A stretch of 5,336 bases of DNA from Candidatus Peribacter sp. UBA6535 (GTDB lineage Bacteria > Patescibacteriota > Gracilibacteria > Peribacterales > Peribacteraceae). Below are positions 1 through 5,315 of the stretch, one piece after another (the stretch's first letter is position 1; every line of letters starts with the position of its first letter). The notes under the pieces are model-generated. The model was not told where the DNA came from, made no database searches, and saw only the letters and a list, made by a program, of their open reading frames with translations. The stretch spans positions 64,445 to 69,780 of the forward strand of contig DJKT01000056.1 of the NCBI GenBank assembly GCA_002436205.1. The letters are read 5' to 3'. The position numbers and the translations under genes were made by a program.

Positions 1-119
1 AGGTTCCCTCAGAAATAGTGGTGGGCTATGAGGGTTTGAGTGCAAACTCGGTGTGGGGAGAGATGACTGATTGGTGGAAAGTACTCTCTCATTTTGCAGA
101 ATATACCGTTACAGCATAG
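1..119 (+). CDS. 3' end of an unidentified gene (partial, enters from left edge)
   Basis: The frame starting at base 3 is open from the window edge to a TAG at 117-119 and gives 38 residues ending in AEYTVTA. No start is visible, so this is the C-terminus of a gene lying mostly outside the window. That it is coding is supported by a second copy at 1367-1475, where nucleotide differences between the copies largely give synonymous or conservative changes (Y/F, V/L, S/N). The shared core pattern is SE-VVG-(Y/F)-EGL-x-AN-S. The EGLxAxxS flavour, together with an upstream S-x-(K/E)-E-L-x-K-x-A stretch in the second copy, faintly recalls the C-terminus of histidinol dehydrogenase (HisD). The HisD zinc-ligand histidine of its EGxxAH motif would be asparagine here, so I do not assign that function. 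The gene ends 29 bases before the promoter of the methyltransferase, which therefore does not need read-through from it. Confidence 0.6.
   Translation, partial: VPSEIVVGYEGLSANSVWGEMTDWWKVLSHFAEYTVTA
8..65 (+). repeat. Direct repeat, copy A (upstream of methyltransferase)
   Basis: Bases 8-65 align with 1367-1421 in the same orientation. There is one 3-nt deletion (bases 15-17 are absent in copy B) and seven mismatches over 55 aligned bases, about 87% identity by hand. The longest identical blocks are GTGGTGGGCT, TGAGGGTTT and TGCAAACTC. The repeat lies inside the 3' end of the partial gene at 1-119. Similarity stops soon after 65 at DNA level. Confidence 0.85.
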
Positions 120-148
120 AATATTGCTTTATAACACAAATCATGTAT

Positions 149-176
149 TTGACAAATATACCATTTGGACTATAAT
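149..176 (+). promoter_or_regulatory. Sigma70-type promoter for the methyltransferase gene
   Basis: TTGACA at 149-154 and TATAAT at 171-176 are both perfect consensus hexamers, separated by 16 bases (optimum 17). Transcription would be expected to begin about 6-9 bases after the -10 box, at 182-185, which coincides with the ATG at 183. No Shine-Dalgarno-like purine run lies before that ATG. The promoter therefore predicts a leaderless mRNA and excludes the TTG at 165 as start codon, because it lies between the two hexamers. Confidence 0.8.
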
Positions 177-182
177 TTCCGC

Positions 183-1304
183 ATGGTTGAGACAAATGAT
201 GAGTGGCTAGAAGGCTTTAGAGAGCAGCATGTTTGCCACACATGGATTCCTGATCGCTACACGGGAGAATTTGCAGCACAGCTGTCTCGCGCAATTCACT
301 CTGGTAGATATCAAGACGTCTCTCCGATTTTCGAGGCAGCAGGTATTGAAGGGTGGTACAGAGGAACAATGAGTGATTACTCCTACGACTTGAATCCAGA
401 AGATCCAGAATCCAACTGGCTGTATGTTGCATTGCAGGGATTTCGTAAGCTCAAGCCGATGCTTGATCGTGAGGGAAAGGCTGTGGACACCTTTGCAACC
501 CTTGGCTCAGGACATGCACTTGATGCAGTAGGAGGATACAAAGTCTTCAATCCAAAGAACGTAGTGATGACAGACATTAACGCTGGTACTGAATGGTGGT
601 TAACAAGCAATTTCCTTAGGCACATAAGAGAACCTGTTTGGGGCGGAGAGAATGGAGAAGATATCGTTGCATTGAACTACGTGGACAAACAGGTGCGTAC
701 ATATTCTCTTATTGGAAATCTCTGTGAACCACTAAGAGAGCGTGGACTTGTCGCTGATGTGATGTACGCCAACCTTCCAAACATACCAGAGCCTGATACA
801 GCAAAAGTCCATGATGGAATGAACAGTGCAACGTTCATTGACGAAGATGCTATTGCTGCAGCTCCTCAGAAATACCACGAGTACCACCTTGGTCTACAAC
901 ACACCTTACTTCAGAACGCACGAGACTCACTGTCTGATCAGGGTTCATTGCTTGTAAACCTAGGGGGTCGAGTGCCAGTAGAACTTGTGCGCGATATGTT
1001 CCATGAGAATGGATATGGTTATGAAGAACTCTTCAACCACTTCAAAGTTCAAACCGAACCGGAAGAAGTGCTTACGGGATACAGTGTACAGGGTGAGCAG
1101 CGTTACGGCGTAGAATTTGACTACTATAGATATGACGAGGCAAAGAGACTCCTTGGCGAAAGGAAACCTCAAGACTTGAGTGTCGAGCAACTTAAAGAAC
1201 TTATGTCTTCAGTCAGGGTAAGTGCAACAGAAGGACTAGAGCGACATCACCAAGGAGAAAGGCTTGGTCACATTGTGCAGCTTGTAAGAGGTGTGAAGCA
1301 GTAA
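183..1304 (+). CDS. Class I SAM-dependent methyltransferase, similar to the methyltransferase domain of plant methionine S-methyltransferase
   Basis: The 373-residue product (from ATG 183) has a class I Rossmann methyltransferase core. A glycine-rich motif I, TLGSGHALDAVG, lies near residues 106-117. An acidic end of strand 2, VVMTDIN, lies near 127-133 (Asp would bind the SAM ribose). A motif IV, YANLPNIPEP, lies near 195-204, and a late strand, GSLLVNLGGR, near 254-263. From memory, motif IV and the following HLGLQ...LVNLGGR stretch resemble the N-terminal methyltransferase domain of plant methionine S-methyltransferase (GCIPQILNP and VFNMGGR there). The C-terminal aminotransferase-like part of that enzyme is absent. 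The protein lacks a signal peptide or membrane segment and should be cytosolic. The substrate cannot be read from sequence; a small molecule such as an amino acid is a guess. A TTG at 165 in the same frame would add six residues but lies inside the promoter. The gene is bracketed by direct repeats derived from a neighbouring gene's 3' end. Confidence 0.85.
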   Translation: MVETNDEWLEGFREQHVCHTWIPDRYTGEFAAQLSRAIHSGRYQDVSPIFEAAGIEGWYRGTMSDYSYDLNPEDPESNWLYVALQGFRKLKPMLDREGKAVDTFATLGSGHALDAVGGYKVFNPKNVVMTDINAGTEWWLTSNFLRHIREPVWGGENGEDIVALNYVDKQVRTYSLIGNLCEPLRERGLVADVMYANLPNIPEPDTAKVHDGMNSATFIDEDAIAAAPQKYHEYHLGLQHTLLQNARDSLSDQGSLLVNLGGRVPVELVRDMFHENGYGYEELFNHFKVQTEPEEVLTGYSVQGEQRYGVEFDYYRYDEAKRLLGERKPQDLSVEQLKELMSSVRVSATEGLERHHQGERLGHIVQLVRGVKQ

Positions 1305-1341
1305 CTGCCAGAAGGGTCAGGAAAAGAACTCCTCAAAACCG

Positions 1342-1371
1342 CTGAGAGATATTGAATTCTTTATCTCTCAG
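1342..1371. terminator. 10-bp-stem hairpin between the convergent genes (possible weak terminator)
   Basis: CTGAGAGATA at 1342-1351 and TATCTCTCAG at 1362-1371 are perfect reverse complements around a 10-base loop that holds GAATTC. It lies 37 bases after the methyltransferase stop and 116 bases after the stop of the convergent minus-strand gene. On the plus strand no T-run follows. On the minus strand the hairpin is followed by CGGTTTT, a weak T-tract, so it could terminate the minus-strand transcript. The stem is only 40% GC. It also covers the TGA that breaks the remnant, and its right arm runs into repeat copy B. Confidence 0.35.
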
Positions 1372-1421
1372 AAGTGGTGGGCTTTGAGGGTTTAAATGCA
1401 AACTCACTGTGGAGGGAGATG
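1367..1421 (+). repeat. Direct repeat, copy B (downstream of methyltransferase)
   Basis: This is the partner of bases 8-65: same orientation, seven mismatches plus a 3-nt deletion over 55 aligned bases. Its start-to-start distance from copy A is 1359 bases, a multiple of three. Together the two copies bracket the promoter and the whole methyltransferase gene. Confidence 0.85.
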
Positions 1422-1487
1422 GTGAAGTGGTATACTAAACATTCTTGGCTTAGTGAGGGACAGGGACATATTTAGGCCGATTTCTAT

Positions 1488-4055
1488 CTACCGGTAATAA
1501 TAGATTTTTGCATCCGGGAACCACTGCTTGAACTTTGCTTTCATTTCGTCTGATGTTTCATATGGCGCGTAGAGCAATCGCAAATTTTTAAGATTTGCCA
1601 TCTCCTTCGGCCAAACGGTAATGGGGTTGCGCTCTACATTCAACTCTTGCAAAGCGGTCAGGCTCCCAATCTCGGGGGGCAAAGTTGTCAGAGCATTCTG
1701 CTTAAGATCAAGCCTTGTAAGCTTACTCAACTTACCGATACTCGATGGTAATTTCGTAATGGAATTGTTATGCAGACGAAGAACATTGAGATTCTCCAAA
1801 TTACCGATGTCATTGGGGAGAACGGTTAGCTTGCTGCCTTTCCCGTTCCCCTCAAGTGCAAGAGTACGAAGGTTAGTCCACTGTGTCAGCGAAGGCGGAG
1901 TTTGGGATAGGTTGTTTGTGAATACGATCAGATGTTTTAGCTTTTCCAGCTGTCCGATTTCATCCGGAATACGGGAAAGATCATAATTATTGAGAATGAG
2001 AGTTTCAAGATTCGTAAATCGTAGGATATCTGACGGAACTTCTTCTCCTCGCCACTCGTATGATATCATCTCTTGCTCTTTCTCGGAGAGAACACCGCTG
2101 TCCCGTAGCATCTGTTCATAATTTACGGTTGGCAGTTGCGTCTCACCGATATACAAACGGTAGGCAATTTCTGCCATTTCTCCTCGTGTAATCTTTTGAT
2201 CCAACGATTTGATACTGAGTGGAATTGTCCTCTTTTCTGCCAAGACGTCAGTAAACGGCACAAACCAGATGTCACGTTCATTCGTTTCTGTTGGTAGTCC
2301 GAATGCCTTTACAATGATCTTTGCAGCTTCAACAAATGCAATGGGGTTCCCATGACGAAATGTGCCATCTGGATATCCATCGACAATTCCTTCATCTTTT
2401 GCGGTGCATATGTATTTGTTATACCACTCTCCTAACCTCGCATCGATAAAGTACGTCGATCCGCACTTCTCAATACGATCTTTATCGTTTGTTGCCCCTA
2501 CAATGATTTTGCTAAACTCTGCACGATTGATCGTCGCATCCGGACGAAAAGTCCCATCGGGGAATCCTTTGACAATCCCTTTATCCCGTATGTATTCGAT
2601 TGCTTGCACATAGGGATGATTGGTCGAGACATCAGAGAACCCACCGAAGTGCGGCAATGCTGTTTGCACATCATCACTCCCAGCCGCCACAATCTCGTAC
2701 CGTGTACTTCTACCGGGCAGCAGCGCTTGGATAAACGCGTCTTGTGAACCTCTTTCCACACCTCCGACAGAGGGAGATGGGAAGCTCTCGTAATCTCGGT
2801 GATACTGTCCGCCGGATATGTTGAGATCAAATACACTACTCTCCGTCGCATCGATTACGATGTGATTTCTACTTTGTGAAAGAATACGAGGCGATCCCTC
2901 GATAGGTACTATGGAATGACCTGGAAAGAAACACGATGACACTTCTTTTCCATCTTTATTACGTCGCAGAAGTGTGAAGGTATTTTCATCTTGTTTTACC
3001 AATGTTTGACATAATGAAGACTGAAGAAGAAGCCCCGGATCGAACGTATTCTCACCATGTAATATGCGTGGCCCACTTCCATCTCCTTTTTCCGCAAAGA
3101 TTGTGAAATATTCTGTGGGTGGTGCCTCGATTGTAAGTGTGTGACTACCTCCCGCAACAATACGTGCAGGAGAATGGGCGTTATAAAAGGCGTCCCCGCA
3201 CAGAGCGTCTCGATTACGCGTATTTCTTCGAACAACTTCATAGGAATAACGATTGCCGTTATTCTCTAGCAGATGAATTTCACAGAGAAATGTAAAACGA
3301 GCAGCTTCTAATCGTTCTGCATTGAATACGGCAGAGAGAAGAGTATTGGATGCAACCGTGCCCGATTCATCTTCTAATACCAACACGGCAGTACTTTCTG
3401 ATTCTGCGCTCTCCTCATTAACAGTACATTGCCATTGCAATGGCTGCTGTTGCTTTTGTATGCAATCAAGACTCTCCGATGCCTCTTGGCCATACACTGT
3501 CTTCACCGAAAGGGATATGTTTCCGGATATATTCTGAGAGGTTGGCCTTGCCGTAACGGTAAACGTCTCACCCGGCCCACTGAAGATCATTCGCTCATTA
3601 CCGGAAGAAGATGAAGTGAGTTTCCAAGGAAAATACTCAATACTCATGGAATTAGCCGGGCCACAGCCACTCTGCCAGCCAGAACCTTGATATAGGGTGT
3701 TTCCGGGACACACTTGTATCACTAGAGAATATGTGCCATATCCATGCTGCTTGAGGAGGTTTGCCAATCCTTGAAATGAAACATGTTTGCCACCATCAAT
3801 AGCATCTCCATGTATTGTGCCTAGGTTTTCCTTTCCTTTTACAAGGACAAATGGAAATTTAAACTGTTGTGTTTTTGGGATACGACGACTTAGATCAAAA
3901 GTTACTTTGTCAAAATCATCACTGATATCAAAATTATAAATGAAGATGTCTGTGTAATCTTCTTGCGTATTGGCATCTGCTGCTGCCGGTACAACAAGAA
4001 GGATAATCGCTAGTAGTGCAGATCCGATTCGGCGATTATTCCAAATTTCATACAT
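1488..4055 (-). CDS. Secreted SLH-domain and leucine-rich-repeat surface protein
   Basis: The 855-residue product (numbered from ATG 4055-4053) starts with a signal peptide: basic NRR, hydrophobic ALLAIILLVV, and a likely signal peptidase I site after ADA at residue 28. Residues 29-470 form a long region I cannot assign, probably beta-rich. SLH domains follow: SLH1 about 473-521 (FSDV...GFPDGTFRP..NRAEF), SLH2 about 536-586 (GYPDGTFRHGN) and a shortened third about 601-635 that keeps FTDV and ITRGEMAEI but lacks the GYPDG part. Six leucine-rich repeats of mostly 23 residues occupy about 682-829 (LxxLxLxxNxLxxLPxxIGxL); the third carries an extra GKGS. The C-terminal cap ends in AKIYYYR. SLH domains usually bind cell-wall polymers and LRRs bind proteins, so surface attachment plus partner binding is inferred. 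All ten cysteines fall in five local pairs before the LRRs. A TTG at 4091 would add 12 residues but overlaps the candidate -35 box and precedes a complete signal peptide, so ATG 4055 is preferred. Confidence 0.88.
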   Translation of the reverse strand: MYEIWNNRRIGSALLAIILLVVPAAADANTQEDYTDIFIYNFDISDDFDKVTFDLSRRIPKTQQFKFPFVLVKGKENLGTIHGDAIDGGKHVSFQGLANLLKQHGYGTYSLVIQVCPGNTLYQGSGWQSGCGPANSMSIEYFPWKLTSSSSGNERMIFSGPGETFTVTARPTSQNISGNISLSVKTVYGQEASESLDCIQKQQQPLQWQCTVNEESAESESTAVLVLEDESGTVASNTLLSAVFNAERLEAARFTFLCEIHLLENNGNRYSYEVVRRNTRNRDALCGDAFYNAHSPARIVAGGSHTLTIEAPPTEYFTIFAEKGDGSGPRILHGENTFDPGLLLQSSLCQTLVKQDENTFTLLRRNKDGKEVSSCFFPGHSIVPIEGSPRILSQSRNHIVIDATESSVFDLNISGGQYHRDYESFPSPSVGGVERGSQDAFIQALLPGRSTRYEIVAAGSDDVQTALPHFGGFSDVSTNHPYVQAIEYIRDKGIVKGFPDGTFRPDATINRAEFSKIIVGATNDKDRIEKCGSTYFIDARLGEWYNKYICTAKDEGIVDGYPDGTFRHGNPIAFVEAAKIIVKAFGLPTETNERDIWFVPFTDVLAEKRTIPLSIKSLDQKITRGEMAEIAYRLYIGETQLPTVNYEQMLRDSGVLSEKEQEMISYEWRGEEVPSDILRFTNLETLILNNYDLSRIPDEIGQLEKLKHLIVFTNNLSQTPPSLTQWTNLRTLALEGNGKGSKLTVLPNDIGNLENLNVLRLHNNSITKLPSSIGKLSKLTRLDLKQNALTTLPPEIGSLTALQELNVERNPITVWPKEMANLKNLRLLYAPYETSDEMKAKFKQWFPDAKIYYYR

Positions 4056-4062
4056 TTTCCAT

Positions 4063-4094
4063 AGGTTGACAGACTTATTTAATACAGTCAATCT
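4063..4094. promoter_or_regulatory. Interlocked divergent promoters of the SLH-LRR and lipoprotein genes
   Basis: On the plus strand TTGACA (4066-4071) is followed after 17 bases by CAATCT (4089-4094), six bases before ATG 4101. On the minus strand TTGACT (4091-4086) is followed after 17 bases by CAACCT (4068-4063), seven bases before ATG 4055. Each -35 overlaps the other gene's -10 by three bases, and TTGAC/GTCAA form an inverted repeat. The -35 boxes are good; the -10 boxes match TATAAT poorly, which limits confidence. An alternative plus-strand -10, TTTAAT at 4078-4083, has a poor -35 (TTTTCC) at 17 bases. No clear Shine-Dalgarno precedes either ATG, apart from a weak GGAAA before ATG 4055. 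Confidence 0.45.
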
Positions 4095-4100
4095 GAACCT

Positions 4101-5132
4101 ATGAGAAAAATACTCACTTCAACGTTCTGCCTACTCCTCCTGAGCGCCTGCTCTCCTTTCGATTTCTTCACATCTGGTATTCCACTTCCGGAAGCAGAGA
4201 AAGAAGAAAACATGGATGAAGAAGATCATGAGGAGACTGAGGAAGAGGCTATAATGGAGGAAGGGGAAGAGAACGATGATACAGAAGAAGTAAAACAAGA
4301 TATTGCAGTGGAAGTAGATCAGGAGCCGAAAGATCCCAATGAAGAAACGATTCGACTCTTTTACACGTATATAGAGGATCACGAATTTCGGAATGCATAC
4401 GATCTCTACAGTGTAAAGAAGGTTGGCTTCGAGAAGTTCCAAAGTTGGTATACGGATGTGGAAGATGTGGAAATTACAGACCCTATGAAACAAGATGATG
4501 GTATATATACGTTCACAGTGTTCCTTACGGAATCAAATGGCATCACAGGAACATTCGATGTAACCATGATAGTCGAAGATGGAAAACTGGAAACAAAGTC
4601 CTCGAAGCATATACGAAGCAATGAAGAGATTTGTCATGGTGATACCTGTGCATCCATATACAGAAACTATGATCGCTACTGCATTCTGGTTAAAATGCCC
4701 GAGGCAAAAGCACCCAAGATGCCCGCGTGCAGTTCTTTCGATGCTGTGTTTGTGAATCTTCGCTTTTCACCTCGTGGAAAGTACATTCTCTATGATGAAG
4801 AGTTCGACACTCCTCATGGAGACCATGTTATTAATACACACGTGTACAGCATCCCGGCCCTTACTCTCGTAAATACCCTTCTGGAGAATGTGAACTTTGT
4901 TGATGTTGTCCTTGATGATACGAGAGTTGTTGGTTGCGGAGTCCCCGCAGATAGCAATACAGGGTATGTTCGTATTTTCTCTTTACCGGACGGAGAGATG
5001 GTGAAGTGGGAAATTCTACAAGAAAAAAACCCTAGCTGTCGGTACGATTCTAATACACAAACTGTGATTTGGTCAGACTACAAAGGAAAAAGGCAACAAC
5101 TCAATGTTCATACAGGGGAAAGGCTTCCCTAA
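4101..5132 (+). CDS. Lipoprotein with acidic tether, NTF2-like domain and beta-rich C-terminal region
   Basis: The 343-residue product opens with a lipoprotein signal: basic MRK, hydrophobic CLLLL, and lipobox LSAC with the lipidated cysteine at residue 17. Residues 31-63 are an acidic tether in which 21 of 33 residues are Asp or Glu. Residues about 79-170 look like an NTF2/SnoaL-type cone fold: helical ETIRLFYTYIEDHEFRNAYDLYS, then KFQSWYTDV and alternating strands ending in VEDGKLET. Domains of this style are common in exported lipoproteins and usually bind ligands rather than catalyse. The rest (about 178-343) is beta-rich with propeller-like fragments such as RFSPRGKYILYDEE, YSIPAL, VRIFSLPDGEMVKWEI and NVHTGERLP. 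It contains six cysteines (178, 183, 194, 210, 279, 313) that could form disulfides. The function is unknown. The gene diverges from the SLH-LRR gene across 45 bases, suggesting an envelope partner. ATG 4101 is chosen because it directly gives the lipoprotein signal. Confidence 0.85.
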   Translation: MRKILTSTFCLLLLSACSPFDFFTSGIPLPEAEKEENMDEEDHEETEEEAIMEEGEENDDTEEVKQDIAVEVDQEPKDPNEETIRLFYTYIEDHEFRNAYDLYSVKKVGFEKFQSWYTDVEDVEITDPMKQDDGIYTFTVFLTESNGITGTFDVTMIVEDGKLETKSSKHIRSNEEICHGDTCASIYRNYDRYCILVKMPEAKAPKMPACSSFDAVFVNLRFSPRGKYILYDEEFDTPHGDHVINTHVYSIPALTLVNTLLENVNFVDVVLDDTRVVGCGVPADSNTGYVRIFSLPDGEMVKWEILQEKNPSCRYDSNTQTVIWSDYKGKRQQLNVHTGERLP

Positions 5133-5175
5133 TTGGCATTCTTAGATAAAGAGGTATATTCACTAGTTGGCCGGG

Positions 5176-5284
5176 CCTCCTGCGTCAGCAATAGCTGACT
5201 ACGGCGCCCCTTAGCAAAAACTGCTCAATTCTGGGAAGATTGATGCAGCTTAAGAATTCTGGCTTGCCAACCGTAGTCAGGAGG
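5176..5284. repeat. Split 14-bp inverted repeat in structured intergenic region
   Basis: The right arm CCGTAGTCAGGAGG (5271-5284) is the exact complement of CCTCCTG (5176-5182) joined to ACTACGG (5198-5204). The left arm is interrupted by 15 bases (5183-5197) that include most of a small hairpin, GTCAGC-AATA-GCTGAC at 5184-5199. The contiguous part CTGACTACGG (5195-5204) pairs perfectly with 5271-5280. Between the arms lie a short AGCA/TGCT stem (5213-5225) and a direct repeat of AATTCTGG (5227-5234 and 5255-5262). The right flank repeats the same modules: GCTGAC again at 5293-5298 and CCTCCTG at 5301-5307. A structured RNA, a small non-autonomous mobile element, or a transcript-end structure for the lipoprotein gene are all possible. 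I do not recognise a known family. Confidence 0.5.
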
Positions 5285-5298
5285 TGATCATGGCTGAC

Positions 5299-5315
5299 AA
5301 CCTCCTGCGGAGGTT
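5299..5315. other. Hairpin abutting the tRNA 3' end
   Basis: AACCTCC (5299-5305) and GGAGGTT (5309-5315) are perfect reverse complements around a 3-base loop (the innermost pairs may open). On the minus strand this stem begins at the last A of the encoded CCA. It could be a 3' processing or termination structure for the tRNA transcript, though no T-run follows it. Confidence 0.4.

Larger units (their letters stand above)
1305..1475 (+). pseudogene. Broken second copy of the 3' end of the gene at 1-119
   Basis: After the methyltransferase TAA the same frame stays open for 16 codons (about LPEGSGKELLKTAERY), meets TGA at 1353-1355, then runs from 1356 to TAG 1473-1475. The second segment contains SEVVGFEGLNANSLWREM, matching SEIVVGYEGLSANSVWGEM at 1-119 with one residue deleted; the last 14 or so residues differ. 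The differences between copies are largely silent or conservative, so both were probably once translated. I see no start codon with a ribosome site and only 39 codons after the stop, so this is best called a remnant. Where it begins is uncertain: the homologous part is sure only from 1367. The SGKELLKTAE segment before the TGA faintly resembles the S-x-E-x-L-x-K-x-A region near the HisD C-terminus, which would extend the remnant left to about 1314. Read-through of TGA is an alternative but has no support from the neighbouring genes. Confidence 0.55.

Noticed and set aside
165..182. TTG at 165 as the start of the methyltransferase
   Set aside because: It lies inside the promoter, between TTGACA and TATAAT; the ATG at 183 fits the expected transcription start and needs no extra assumption.
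1305..1475. Alternative genetic code with TGA as glycine, as in some CPR bacteria
   Set aside because: The only in-frame TGA of interest lies in a remnant after a TAA; the three intact genes contain no TGA codons in frame and use normal glycine codons.
4056..4091. TTG at 4091 (minus strand) as the start of the SLH-LRR protein
   Set aside because: It coincides with the TTGACT -35 candidate, and the 12 extra residues would precede an already complete signal peptide that starts at ATG 4055.
1498..4091. Other open frames of 60-120 codons overlapping the large genes on the opposite strand or in other frames
   Set aside because: They are fully contained in well-supported genes, have low-complexity or cysteine/serine-rich translations, and lack start signals or recognisable domains.
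4995..5009. 15-base identity between the lipoprotein gene and bases 1416-1430
   Set aside because: The shared stretch has no extended similarity on either side, reads as different peptides in context, and a chance match of this size is not very rare in a window this long.
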